Shown piece by piece: positions 43,567-55,270 of a stretch of DNA of 64,000 bases. Made by a program: the position numbers and the translations under genes. The notes under the pieces were generated by a model. The model was not told where the DNA came from. It worked only from the letters and a program-made list of their open reading frames with translations, and ran no database searches. How positions within the stretch are numbered: the first letter of the stretch is position 1; each line of letters begins with the position of its first letter. Source of the DNA: Saccharomyces paradoxus (Eukaryota; Ascomycota; Saccharomycetes; Saccharomycetales; Saccharomycetaceae); the NCBI RefSeq assembly GCF_002079055.1, contig NC_047494.1, forward strand, positions 62,001 through 126,000. Direction: 5' to 3'.

Positions 43567-45195
43567 ATGCCTATCTTATCACTATCTTCAACACGGAACA
43601 GCGTGCTAACAAAGATATATGACTACCTCAAAGCAGTAGTGCAACAAGTGATTGTGCCTAATGTAAAAGACGACAAATCTTCCAAGAGTACTCCTTTCGA
43701 AGCTTTAGAACCTGCGAAACAAAGCCATCCGCAGAAAGACTGCTGTGCTACCAAAAAAGACGATCTGACTGATGTGAGCGAATTATTTCCCAGACAGAAC
43801 AACAAACAGTTGAGTCTGACGTCAAAATCTTCAGTTGTGCCCTGCGCTTTAAATTTGGATAACCTGGAAACACCTTTCTCAATTGAAATTGACAAGAATG
43901 GCACAGTAAGTACACATTTGAACTTGGGCGAAACGATTTCGCGGGATCCCAGTAGCGGCGAGCCAGCAAAGCTACAGAACGACTTGCTAAGTTCCCCCTT
44001 ACTTGACGAATCCTATATCAATAATGACCAGTACAAAGCCCTTTTCCCCTCGAATTTCCTTCCTATTACGCCTATAAGTAGCGTAATAACTCCCGCATCG
44101 AAGAAAAGTATTGATGAATCCCCCTTATCTGATCACGTTCAAGGAACTGCCGATGAATCGTCCGAAACTTTACCATACATATGTCACTATTGCGATGCCA
44201 GGTTCCGCATCAGAGGTTACTTAACACGACACATCAAAAAGCATGCGAAAAGGAAGGCCTATCACTGTCCGTTTTTCGATAATAGTATTTCACAAGAGCT
44301 GCGATGCCATACTTCTGGCGGGTTCAGCAGAAGAGATACGTACAAAACGCATTTGAAATCTAGACATTTCACTTACCCAGAAGGTATTAAGCCTCAGGAC
44401 CGTAATAAATCATCTGGGGTGTGCACACAATGTGGGGAATACTTTAGTACTAGTGAGAGCTGGGTGGAAAATCACATTGAGGCTGGGAGTTGCAAAGGGC
44501 TACCAGAAGGCTATTCAGAGGGAATACGAGAAAAGAAGAAGACTTCTAAAATGAAAATGATAAAGACTTCGGACGGTCAGACAAGATTCATCTCGTCAGA
44601 CGAAAGTGTTCTCGAACCGAGAGCGACTCTAAATAACATTTGCATGGAAGCGGCAGTAATACAGTCCAAAGAACGTCACAATGACAAGATCCTGCCGACG
44701 AAAACTGATAAAAATGAAACTGGAATCGGCACCCAGTGGTTTGAACAAAAACAAATCTTAAAATCCACACAGACTACTCAATTAAGAGGACCTACAAACA
44801 TCCAAAAATCCAAGGAGCGGCCAATTATATCTCCCCCAAATCTGTCACCCCAGAATGCATCTTCTCTACCTCAGGAATATCAATCATCAAGATACGTATT
44901 ACATATGGATTCCCCAGCATTATCCTCGGCCTCATCAGCATTATCCCCACTTTCAGGCGATCCGATCACAACTACAGAAACGAATAAATCATATCCGCTG
45001 GATTCAGAGCAATCATTGTTGGAGCCAGACAAGACCGAGGAAGACTTAATTAATCAGCCAAAGGAAAGCAATATGATTTCCATTAATGAGATGTTACAGA
45101 AGCAAATGGACTTTGAGCTTCTGGGTGAGAATCACTTGAAGGAGACTCAAGACTATTTGGCTCTTTACAAAAAAGCTAACGGGATAGAATTTTAA
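43567..45195 (+). CDS. STP2: Stp2, amino-acid-sensing transcription factor (SPS pathway)
   Basis: A 542-residue factor held latent at the plasma membrane side and activated by Ssy5 cleavage when the Ssy1-Ptr3-Ssy5 sensor detects amino acids; it then switches on permease genes. The N terminus (MPILSLSSTRNSVLTKIYDY) holds the regulatory and cleavage region. Zinc fingers lie at ~205-310: YICHYCDARFRIRGYLTRH with HIKKH, an atypical second finger (CPFFDNSISQELRC), and CTQCGEYF. The C-terminal half is Ser/Pro-rich. Paralogue Stp1. Length is within one residue of S. cerevisiae. Confidence 0.96.
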   Translation: MPILSLSSTRNSVLTKIYDYLKAVVQQVIVPNVKDDKSSKSTPFEALEPAKQSHPQKDCCATKKDDLTDVSELFPRQNNKQLSLTSKSSVVPCALNLDNLETPFSIEIDKNGTVSTHLNLGETISRDPSSGEPAKLQNDLLSSPLLDESYINNDQYKALFPSNFLPITPISSVITPASKKSIDESPLSDHVQGTADESSETLPYICHYCDARFRIRGYLTRHIKKHAKRKAYHCPFFDNSISQELRCHTSGGFSRRDTYKTHLKSRHFTYPEGIKPQDRNKSSGVCTQCGEYFSTSESWVENHIEAGSCKGLPEGYSEGIREKKKTSKMKMIKTSDGQTRFISSDESVLEPRATLNNICMEAAVIQSKERHNDKILPTKTDKNETGIGTQWFEQKQILKSTQTTQLRGPTNIQKSKERPIISPPNLSPQNASSLPQEYQSSRYVLHMDSPALSSASSALSPLSGDPITTTETNKSYPLDSEQSLLEPDKTEEDLINQPKESNMISINEMLQKQMDFELLGENHLKETQDYLALYKKANGIEF

Positions 45196-45918
45196 GGTTT
45201 ATTTTATTTTTTATTTTTTATTTTTATGGTGGTTTCAGGTTTTTTTACGTAATATTATTATTATATTATTTTTGTAGCAAATAGCAAATATATTATTTTC
45301 TAGTGGTGCTTTATGAAACAAGGGAGGAAATGTGATGAACGAAGATATTAAGACAATACGATCCGCTTATCATTTGGATTATCGTGAGAGCGAGTAGTGA
45401 CGAATCCCCTATACATTCGTTCCAGTGGATTTTTTTTAAATAAGCTTCCGCAGTAACGCCAAAAATTCCTTCTCTCAGTCTCTTGATAGCAATACACGAC
45501 TGGTTCGAGGCGCTAATAGCTTCTTTCACCAAGCTAAGTTCCACCTTGACAATCTAAAATTGTCAAACGATTTACAGGTTTGCAAAAAGACTGCCTTACC
45601 CAGTCAGCTGCATGCTATATATATGTTTTCACTTCCAATGCAGTAAGCGTGTTGCATAAATAAACCTTATGTTTGATGTTGTTTTAGAAATGTAATCTAT
45701 ATATAATTTCGTAGTATAAATATTTATAAATAAAGAAGTGAAACCATACCCACTCATAAATAATGCGGAATGGCTGTCCAAGTTTGAAAATGACTACTCG
45801 ATGTCGCACGATGTCACATCAAACGTACTGGCAAATAAAATAAATCATTGGAGGTGAATGAGGATTGGGAATGAGGCCCATGTGAATGTAAAACCCCTCT
45901 TTTTTTGTGTTACAAACC
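45196..45918. other. Convergent 3' region STP2 / ERG11
   Basis: 723 bp between convergent stops. A tandem (TTTTA)n tract at about 45199-45227 follows the STP2 stop and is a plausible 3'-end signal. A hairpin-capable inverted repeat lies at 45546-45566 (separate finding). No gene has support; a 77-codon minus-strand frame here lacks an ATG start. Confidence 0.45.
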
Positions 45919-47541
<1,623 letters not shown>

Positions 47542-48002
47542 TCAAGCCTGCAATTGTGAAGGAAAAAAAAAATTTCTTGGAACCTATTAATAAATATAAT
47601 GAAAAATTATTACTTCCTATCGAAAATACACACGCTGAACGTTACTGCTTATCAGTCCTTTTATAAATAATTTACCACTAACGAAAAGGGAAAAAGAAAT
47701 AGGAAAAAAAAAAGATACTCAGAAGGAGAATTAAGAGGGAATAAGAAAACTAAGGGAAAATACGCTATCTTATATAATGAATACACATGGAGGGCAATTT
47801 TTAGAGGCTTTTCGAATACATGCAAGTACGTAAACGTCGTTAACTCGTGGAGATGCACAATAGGATATGTTCATACCAAGAAAAAAAAATTCAGACATAA
47901 AATCGATGTCTCCTGCAAGATACCTACCACACTCATTGTGTTCTGCAAGAGACTATTGTCATCTGAAAAGCGATTATCTCGAAATGTTAGTTTCTTTTCG
48001 TT

Positions 48003-48112
48003 TCGTTTAGAACCAACGCTTCGTTTGTCTCGTTTTTCGTGGATTATCGGCCTTTAAGATTGTCCAACCAGGCAAATCTTGCACGCACATTGTTTGCGGC
48101 CTGCTCGTTTAG
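48003..48112 (+). promoter_or_regulatory. Two TCGTTTAG (AR1/SRE-like) motifs upstream of ERG11
   Basis: TCGTTTAG occurs exactly at 48003-48010 and 48105-48112, about 490 and 595 bp before the ERG11 start. The 8-mer matches the AR1-type anaerobic/sterol response element (TCGTTYAG) recognised by Upc2/Ecm22. TTATCGG half-sites nearby (48044, 48382) could belong to Hap1-like sites, but no full Hap1 site is clear. Function is inferred. Confidence 0.55.
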
Positions 48113-48147
48113 CAACAACTTCGTGTAACAGTACTATATCGTACGGC

Positions 48148-48579
48148 TTAGTCGGGAATAAAGAACTCGCCTCGTTTTCGTACAGGAGCACTCTGCCGGA
48201 AATTTCGTATTTTGCTGTGCCTCCGGTAATTCCCGGGCGCGGCACAAAACAAGCGCCCATTGTTGCAATTGTTCGTCTGTACGGGACAGCCGGCGATCAT
48301 AACATCGCACGGTGCACACCAATTGCCGTTTTCGGAGATCTCCCTGAGTAAGCAATCGTTTACGACAGTAATACCTTTACAATTATCGGTTGGAACAATA
48401 ACAAGAACAATTGCTTCTCTGCCTAATGGTGAGTTAATCTGGCAAAGTAATGTAGTGTACAGGCGCAAGTATCGCAAAAAGCGAGAGGGAACAAAGAAAG
48501 AGAAGAAGTAGAGGGAAGGTTGTATTGTCTCTCTCCCTTTTTTCATTTTTTCTTTCTTTTTTCTTTTCGTACGATGCAT
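48148..48579 (-). CDS. Hypothetical ORF between ERG11 and SOD2 (YHR007C-A position)
   Basis: A 143-codon ATG-initiated frame in the otherwise gene-free ERG11-SOD2 interval. It begins MHRTKRKKKEKMKKGRETIQ (very basic), has a hydrophobic/aromatic stretch (PSLYFFSFFVPSRFLRYLRL), and later several cysteines. S. cerevisiae has the small ORF YHR007C-A (71 aa, as I recall) at this position and strand, detected by expression data; this frame is about twice as long. No domain is recognised. It may be a real small gene, a longer orthologue, or a chance frame in promoter DNA. Confidence 0.3.
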   Translation of the reverse strand: MHRTKRKKKEKMKKGRETIQPSLYFFSFFVPSRFLRYLRLYTTLLCQINSPLGREAIVLVIVPTDNCKGITVVNDCLLREISENGNWCAPCDVMIAGCPVQTNNCNNGRLFCAAPGNYRRHSKIRNFRQSAPVRKRGEFFIPD

Positions 48580-48697
48580 GTATATGTATTTTAAAAGTAA
48601 AATATATTATTAAATAGGGGAGTGAGAGTTGTGTGGTTTAGTAGAGTAGTTCAAATCAAATGGGCACAGCGGGAAAAAAATTTCTTTCTTTCTTTCT

Positions 48698-49399
48698 TCA
48701 AATCTTGCCCGCATCGAACCTTCTGGATGCTTCCTTCCAGTTAACCACGTTCCAAATGGCTTTGAAGTAGTCGGCTTTCTTGTTCTGGTACTGCAAATAG
48801 TAGGCGTGTTCCCAGGCGTCGATAGCAACTAGAGGAATTAGAGGGCCGGTGACAGTGTCCTGGTTGTAGGTTTGAACAACATCCAACTTGCCTCCATTAG
48901 AGAGGTTCTTGACAATGAAGGCCCATCCGGAACCCTGTACGCCTGCAAGTTTTGTGTTAGTCAACTTAATCAATTCATCCAAACTGCCAAACTGCTCGTC
49001 AATTGCCTTAGCCAAAGCTCCGGTAGGTGGTTCACCACCGCCCTGTGACTCTGGAGCCAGGTTTTCCCAAAATAGACAATGGTTTGTGAAACCACCGCCA
49101 TGGAACTTGATGTTTTGCTGGATAGCAATCATTTTCCTTGCGTTTGCAGGGGTTGGCTCCTTGGCCAGAAGATCCGAGAGCTCTTGAAATTGGTCAACAG
49201 CAGTGTTGAATCCGTTCACGTAAGTTTGATGATGCTTGGTGTAATGCAATTCGTTGATTTGACCGGAAATATAAGGTTCTAGTGCACCAAAGTCCCATTT
49301 CAAGTCAGGCAAGGTGACTTTGGTTCTCCTTGCTGTGGTGGAGAGCAATGACAAACCTCCCTTCTTGGTTAAATTGGCAGCTGCTGTCTTAGCGAACAT
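48698..49399 (-). CDS. SOD2: Sod2, mitochondrial manganese superoxide dismutase
   Basis: A 233-residue matrix enzyme that dismutates superoxide. The presequence is MFAKTAAANLTKKGGLSLLS followed by TTARRTKV. The Mn ligands are His in LHYTKHHQTYV, His in GGGFTNHCLFWENL, and Asp and His in DAWEHAYYLQ. Also seen: GSGWAFIV. It works as a tetramer. Length equals S. cerevisiae. The 501-bp upstream gap to TDA3 holds a (GA)n microsatellite (separate entry). Confidence 0.98.
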   Translation of the reverse strand: MFAKTAAANLTKKGGLSLLSTTARRTKVTLPDLKWDFGALEPYISGQINELHYTKHHQTYVNGFNTAVDQFQELSDLLAKEPTPANARKMIAIQQNIKFHGGGFTNHCLFWENLAPESQGGGEPPTGALAKAIDEQFGSLDELIKLTNTKLAGVQGSGWAFIVKNLSNGGKLDVVQTYNQDTVTGPLIPLVAIDAWEHAYYLQYQNKKADYFKAIWNVVNWKEASRRFDAGKI

Positions 49400-49731
49400 C
49401 CTGGTATCTTTTTAGGAGCTATAGTTATCGATTGGGCTTTTGTTACTTCAGGAAAAAAAACAAACGATGTACTGGCTTATATATTTCAAGGATGCGACAG
49501 TCTTATATACATGCTATAGTTTCTCCATCAGGGGTTGTTTACCACGGTCGCGGAAATTTTTCGGCACATCCCTACTTTTTTTTGCGAAGGTAATGTTCGG
49601 CCTGTGTTATTGGTCCAGGTTTAAGGTCGCGCCAACAAAGCTAATAGGAATTAGTAATCAACTCAACCTCAAGTGTAGCACTACACGTGCAAACAGTGGT
49701 ATGCTGAGGGCAAATAGTATAGATGCCAAGG

Positions 49732-49732
49732 G

Positions 49733-49761
<29 letters not shown>
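49732..49761. repeat. (GA)n microsatellite in SOD2-TDA3 gap
   Basis: About 14 GA units in a row upstream of SOD2 and downstream of TDA3. The purine-rich tract lies in the SOD2 promoter side of the 49400-49900 interval, where an ATTGG (reverse CCAAT) core at about 49608 is also seen. No gene is present there. Confidence 0.85.
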
Positions 49762-49764
<3 letters not shown>

Positions 49765-49900
49765 AATATGGATTTAGGTATTCGTTAAATATATACACAT
49801 TAAAAATGGCCTCAGAAGAATTAAATATATAAATAAATAAGCTCTTATATGTACAGATTTGTGCATGTACTTTTTTTGACCTTATTATTCCTTGGCTTGG

Positions 49901-51472
49901 TTAAGGGAGTATGGTAGCATCAAAATATAACTTTGGATCCAGACTTGAGATTTCCGCAGAGGTTGCTTCGCCATCAAGGAGAATTTCGGCCATTAATTTT
50001 CCTGTTGCCGGTGCATTGTTAATACCCCAGCAAGAGTGTCCACTTGCGATATAAAGATCTTTGACATTTGTCTCACCAATCAAAGGACCTGAACTTGTAG
50101 GAACGTTTAACACTGGTAAAAAGCAGGCTTGTTTCCGCAAAAGATGGCCCTTTGATAGAGTTGGCGATAATTTGGATACGTAATGGTACAATTCATCACA
50201 CTTCTCTGAAACCACCTCCACATCGTCCGAACTTTCAGGTATATTGACCAAAGTGTCGCCTTCGCCGCACACATAAACTTCATCTTTTCTTGCATACATT
50301 TCAGGGGAGAAAAATTCACGGTCATTGACTTTTAGTTCAGCAAGAATAGCATATGGTGAAACTGTCTTTTCGCTAGGCTTGATGGTAACAGAGTGAGCTC
50401 TTAATCCAGAGATTGGACAATCTTTTAGAATTTTGGAAGTCCAAGGCCCCATACTCAAAACAATCTGCTGGATGTCATTGATCTCAATAGGCTTTGCGTT
50501 CTCATCATTGAAGATTGTGCCCAGCTTGATATCTGAATTTTCTGCATGACCTCTGCTATTTCTGCGATTCTTGACGACAGATGGAAGATATTTAAGGGAA
50601 TGAACACAATCCATCTCGTCACACTTTACCCCAACTACCTTCCCCAATAGCAGATCGACGGCCCCCGTTTCCATTGCCTTCGATAAGATGAAATGGGTGA
50701 ATTTATAGGGATGAAGCTGTGCTGTGGTATCAGTGCCACCTAGTGATGACCAATCATTAACCAATTCTCTCCTTATCCAATTCAAGTCAGTCGGCAAAGG
50801 ATTATGAATATTGGTCTCTCTAAGTTGCTCTGCAGGGCTTACAGAATCGAGATCAGATGCGCTATTTGTGTGGCTCCTCATGCGCTCATTTGTTAGAGAA
50901 TGTAAGCTGGGTACCGAGCTAGAAACATGAACTTCGGATCCTTCTTCTTCGTTACTGGCCGTGTCGTTCTTTAAAGAAGAGCCCGAAGAGCTCAAAGACG
51001 AATTGGAATCCCCAATGTTAAACTTACTGGATACGTAACCCGGTCTCTTCTTTGGGGGCGGGACATTCAGATTATATGCCTTTTTGCTCAGTTTCTCGTA
51101 GTTTTCAATGACTTCCTCGCGGACGTCAGCTTCTAAGGATACGGTCGTTAATCTTCTGTAATCCCAGTTGTTCTCTCCGTCATATTGATCACTCAATTCC
51201 TGATGTAGCTGGAAACTTAAAGGTACAATCTGGTGAGGGAAGGCCCAAGATGCAAGTAAGCCACCTGCTTTACCAGAAGCCCCTCCAGCAATACGCCTTG
51301 ATTCGATGATGGTAATATGGTGGGTCGAAGGGCTGAAACTTGGATGCTGGGTCAAATAGTACGCGGTACAGCAACCAATGATACCGCCACCTACAATGAC
51401 AATATGTTTTTTCCCTTCACTGTTCTTTGAAGGGTACGTTTGAAACGGTGGGTGCATAAAATCTTCACCCAT
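49901..51472 (-). CDS. TDA3: Tda3, FAD-dependent amine/amino-acid-oxidase-like protein
   Basis: A 523-residue flavoprotein of the DAO family, located at late endosomes in S. cerevisiae and linked to retrograde sorting and to topoisomerase I damage sensitivity. The N-terminal FAD motif is HIVIVGGGIIGCCTAYYL (~22-39). GGASGKAGGLLASWAF (~63-78) matches the flavin-contact region. The C-terminal part has IASGHSCWGINNAPATGKLM. A Ser-rich insertion lies at ~150-215 (SSLSSSGSS, then HTNSASDLDSVSPAEQ). The substrate is unknown. Length equals S. cerevisiae. Confidence 0.94.
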   Translation of the reverse strand: MGEDFMHPPFQTYPSKNSEGKKHIVIVGGGIIGCCTAYYLTQHPSFSPSTHHITIIESRRIAGGASGKAGGLLASWAFPHQIVPLSFQLHQELSDQYDGENNWDYRRLTTVSLEADVREEVIENYEKLSKKAYNLNVPPPKKRPGYVSSKFNIGDSNSSLSSSGSSLKNDTASNEEEGSEVHVSSSVPSLHSLTNERMRSHTNSASDLDSVSPAEQLRETNIHNPLPTDLNWIRRELVNDWSSLGGTDTTAQLHPYKFTHFILSKAMETGAVDLLLGKVVGVKCDEMDCVHSLKYLPSVVKNRRNSRGHAENSDIKLGTIFNDENAKPIEINDIQQIVLSMGPWTSKILKDCPISGLRAHSVTIKPSEKTVSPYAILAELKVNDREFFSPEMYARKDEVYVCGEGDTLVNIPESSDDVEVVSEKCDELYHYVSKLSPTLSKGHLLRKQACFLPVLNVPTSSGPLIGETNVKDLYIASGHSCWGINNAPATGKLMAEILLDGEATSAEISSLDPKLYFDATILP

Positions 51473-52306
51473 TTATGAATTCTACTCCTTTGCTGCTTCG
51501 CTAAAATGTTATTGATACTTAAACGGTGTATTAGGGAGCACGAAAGTCTCTTGCTGAGTGATTCGCACTGTTAGATAGAATTATTGGTTGGCTGTTTTTT
51601 TTTTTTTAAGTCTTGATTTAACAATAGAAAAAAAAAGATCAAAAAACTTGTCTTAGTACGTACGCCAGGTTATGAATATAGTGTCGCTTCTATGTCGTGC
51701 TTTTTTCATTCATACGCAACTTCATGCACATAGGGGATAGACGCATAAAAGCAGTAAGGCTATATGTATTGATAAATTGGCTTTCACAATTCCTGCTAAG
51801 GGGACTCGGACGGAACCGGGCTCATATTATACGTTCAATCAATATTTTTTCACGGAAAAATGGAGACCGCTCCGGAAGACGTTTTTGCAGCCGTACACCT
51901 ACATCTTTACATTTTGCTGTGGCTCCTGCAATATTTTTTTTCACCTTATGAGTCCTGGGTCTCTTTGAGAAAAAAAGCCGATAGTAGCATTCCAGGCGGA
52001 GTCCTGAGGTGGAAATCAAGGCCATGGAGAGAAGGTTCGCTCCAAGCCAATGTGAGTGATTGGCTCAGCTCTCCCATCACGAGGGAACTGTCTGAGACAA
52101 GGCCTTTCCAGCGGAGCTCCGCCTACGCTCTCGCTACAGAGATTTGCCCGAAGGAAGGTTTCCTGAAATTCTTTTCACTAGGGAAAGTGCTCGCTCATGT
52201 AAAACATACTGCTGTAGTTTGGAGGTGAAATTGAAGATATATTAGATTCGTACAATTTCTTAGCTAGTCTCAACGTGTTAAAACAAAAGCATAACCAAAG
52301 AAAAAA
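51473..52306. promoter_or_regulatory. TDA3 / RPL27A divergent promoter with inverted CCAAT boxes
   Basis: 834 bp. The clearest element is a perfect 21-bp inverted repeat at 52045-52065, AGCCAAT-7 bp-ATTGGCT, about 245 bp before the RPL27A ATG. No good Rap1 site is seen, although a near match (GCAGCCGTACACC, around 51886) exists. Poly(dT/dA) tracts lie near 51595-51640. A 122-codon frame at 51860-52228 is judged spurious. Confidence 0.5.
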
Positions 52307-53280
52307 ATGGCTAAGTTCTTGAAAGCTGGTAAAGTTGGTACGTATCATTTTCAGTTTCTGGACGTCAACGAATAAACCGTGCAACTGTGGTATTAGAAAT
52401 CCAAGTTATTAGCAGTTGATTTTGTCCAATTTAAGTTTGAATTCGAGTATTGTATCTTCATATGAGGGTGGGAAAGAGAGAGTATGGAGAGATTAGATAT
52501 TGTAGTGAAAGCATTTAGATTTGAGAGATGGCTTATTGATAAAATGATTGGATGAAAGATGGATGATTTAGGAGTGATATTAACGAGGGATCCATATTCA
52601 CTAAGCTTAGACGAGGCAGCCGAAGGATTATCAAAAAGTTGCAATTTAAAAGGAGAAAAAGCACAAGTAGCTAGCAATAAATGGTAAAGGTTCCCGCGGT
52701 ATCTTCGCCAAGGCCATAGGCAGATACTTGCAACTATCGAGAACTTTCATTTACTGCTGCCCTCGCTGTGGTCTGTGGGAAGGCATGAGGTTATAATATT
52801 TTTTTCTCCCCCTAGTATCGAAGAGCATAAAGAGAATTCACTAAATACATGAAGGGTTCACCATTACTAACTATTTATTTTCTTTCCCTTTTTAACTCAG
52901 CTGTCGTTGTCCGTGGTCGTTACGCCGGTAAGAAGGTTGTTATCGTTAAACCACATGATGAAGGTTCCAAGTCTCATCCATTTGGTCACGCTTTGGTTGC
53001 CGGTATTGAAAGATACCCATTAAAGGTCACCAAGAAGCACGGTGCCAAGAAGGTTGCTAAGAGAACCAAGATCAAGCCTTTCATCAAGGTCGTCAACTAC
53101 AACCATTTATTGCCAACCAGATACACTTTAGATGTCGAAGCTTTCAAATCCGTTGTTTCTACTGAAACTTTCGAACAACCTTCCCAACGTGAAGAAGCTA
53201 AGAAGGTCGTCAAGAAGGCTTTCGAAGAAAGACACCAAGCTGGTAAGAACCAATGGTTCTTCTCTAAGTTGAGATTTTAA
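52307..53280 (+). CDS. RPL27A: Rpl27A, large ribosomal subunit protein eL27 (one intron)
   Basis: A 136-residue 60S protein. Exon 1 is 52307-52337 (31 nt, [10 protein letters not shown] plus one base). The intron is 52338-52900 (563 nt) with donor GTACGT, branch point TACTAAC at 52865-52871 and acceptor CTCAG. Exon 2 is 52901-53280. Splicing gives [20 protein letters not shown] at the join and ends [10 protein letters not shown], the known protein at its known length. GTACGT is a non-standard but known donor. Strong codon bias. Confidence 0.97.
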
Positions 53281-53558
53281 GAGAATTGCATTATGGTCAA
53301 CCAAAAATTAAAAATTATTAGTAATATCAACATATGTATATTTAATGTATGTAAACAATGATTAAATATTAATAAAATATATCTACATATAAGTATACGC
53401 AAATGGGTTTTTCTTCAAAAATTGTTTGTTGGTATTTTTAGAGACAACGAAAGGCAACGCGATAAAAGGGAAGGATAGTAAGTAATGAAAGAATTAAACT
53501 AAGAGACTTTTAGCGCGCTTAACAGAAGAGACTAAGCAAGACAATATTTTAAACAGCA

Positions 53559-54899
53559 ATGATTATAAGGCGTTTATTTTCAATGTCAAATTGCTCATTC
53601 TTCTTGAAGAAACCTCAATTTGATGTAAAAAGAATAATAGAGATGATACCCCAGTATGAAAAATCTATCCAGAATAGAGAGCTGATAAAAGCTGATAGTA
53701 TCATACGAAGCTTAAAATTGCTGAGTGAACAGTATCAAAATATAAAAGAGATTGATAAAGCTATTGCGGATATTCAGATACAGAGGAAATCAATCGAAGC
53801 TCGAATTAAGAAAGATAGAACAGAGATTGCCGAATACTCGGCTGCCTTGAAGGCCCTCAAAGAACAATATCAAGATCAAGATAGCAAATTATTGGAGTTG
53901 AAAAATAAAATCTCAGAGACTTGTAAATCACTTCCAAATATCTTGGATCCTACGGTCCCGTTAGGAGCCCCACAGATTGAACAATGGATAAACCCTTTAG
54001 AAGCATATAAAACTTCAGAGGCTCAGGCGCATGTTGGTATCATGCTTAAAAAGAATATGCTAGACCTACAGACTGCCTCGAACATTGCAGGAATGTCATG
54101 GTACTATCTATTGAATGACGGAGCACGTCTCGAACAAGCTTTGGTAGCATATGCGTTGAAAAAGGCAAACGAAAATGGTTTTGCAAGCTGCACACCACCA
54201 AGCATTACGAAAAAGGAGTTAATAGATGCATGTGGGTTCAACCCAAGAGATATGAATAACGAAAGGCAAATTTACACTCTTCAAGACACCAACTTAGGAT
54301 TGGTTGCTACCGCAGAGATATCCATGGCAGGTCTAGGCGCAAACAAGGTCCTGGATTTAAACTCGGCAGAATGTTCTAAGAAGCTCGTTGGAGTTAGTAG
54401 ATGTTACAGAGCTGAGGCGGGAGCCAGGGGAAGGGATACGAAAGGTCTATACCGTGTTCATGAGTTTACGAAAGTTGAATTATTTTGCTGGAGCAAGCCA
54501 GAAATCAGTGCAAAAATCCTTGAGGAGATAAAGCAATTCCAAATTTCTGTGGTCAAGGAATTAGGACTACCGGCAAAAGTACTAAACATGCCTTCAAACG
54601 ATCTCGGTAATCCAGCCTTCAAGAAATACGACATTGAAGCTTGGATGCCAGGAAGGGGAAATTTTGGTGAGATAAGTAGTGCCTCCAATTGTACTGATTT
54701 CCAAAGTAGAAGATTAAATACAAAGTACAAGGACGATAGCACAGGAAAGCTGAAATATGTGCATACGCTAAATGGTACAGCAATGGCCATCCCAAGAATG
54801 ATGGTAGCACTTGTAGAAAATTTCTATGACCCTAGCACCGGTAAGATATCTGTTCCTGAATGTTTGAGGGAGTTTATGAATGGCCAACGATACATTTAA
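53559..54899 (+). CDS. DIA4: Dia4, mitochondrial seryl-tRNA synthetase
   Basis: A 446-residue class II aminoacyl-tRNA synthetase that charges mitochondrial tRNA-Ser; loss in S. cerevisiae gives an invasive-growth phenotype. A basic N-terminal presequence (MIIRRLFSMSNCSFFLKK) is followed by the tRNA-binding coiled-coil arm (~40-130, Lys/Glu-rich) and the catalytic core. Motif 2 is CYRAEAG with GLYRVHEFTKVELF (~285-310), the serine-binding segment is NDLGNPAFKKYDIEAWMPG (~348-366), and motif 3 is LNGTAMAIPRMMVALVENF (~405-423). Length equals S. cerevisiae. Confidence 0.95.
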   Translation: MIIRRLFSMSNCSFFLKKPQFDVKRIIEMIPQYEKSIQNRELIKADSIIRSLKLLSEQYQNIKEIDKAIADIQIQRKSIEARIKKDRTEIAEYSAALKALKEQYQDQDSKLLELKNKISETCKSLPNILDPTVPLGAPQIEQWINPLEAYKTSEAQAHVGIMLKKNMLDLQTASNIAGMSWYYLLNDGARLEQALVAYALKKANENGFASCTPPSITKKELIDACGFNPRDMNNERQIYTLQDTNLGLVATAEISMAGLGANKVLDLNSAECSKKLVGVSRCYRAEAGARGRDTKGLYRVHEFTKVELFCWSKPEISAKILEEIKQFQISVVKELGLPAKVLNMPSNDLGNPAFKKYDIEAWMPGRGNFGEISSASNCTDFQSRRLNTKYKDDSTGKLKYVHTLNGTAMAIPRMMVALVENFYDPSTGKISVPECLREFMNGQRYI

Positions 54900-55270
54900 T
54901 AAGTAAGAAATAAACCTTGTAAATATGTAATCTTATAATAGCAGTAGCATTGTGTTAGGCGAAATGTTCAACTTAGCCTACCGAAGTATGTTCTGTATGA
55001 ATGAAATTACACGATAATTTTTTATTCAATGCATTTTTTCTTGGGAGTAAAAAGAACTTGATTTGAAATAGTTGTCTACAGAGAATAATGTTTTATCGTA
55101 ACTACATATCGCCTGTTTAAGTATATTCCTTTGAATTTCCATAAAACTTGTCAGTTCTATTTTTCCGTGTGGCGAGATAAAGATCATAAAAATACAAAAC
55201 TGTTTTAGCATTTCCTGCAAATAATATCTCGAACTGATAGCGAAAAGGTCAAAGAATAATCCGGTAAATT
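54900..55270. other. Intergenic region DIA4 / VPS29
   Basis: 371 bp on the same strand between DIA4 and VPS29. AT-rich. No supportable gene or site is seen. Confidence 0.4.

Noticed and set aside
45311-45544. 77-codon minus-strand frame in the STP2-ERG11 gap
   Set aside because: No ATG at the start, no recognised domain, and it lies in 3' flanking DNA of two genes.
51860-52228. 122-codon ATG frame upstream of RPL27A
   Set aside because: It lies in a ribosomal protein promoter, overlaps several other short frames, has no recognisable domain and uses rare codons.
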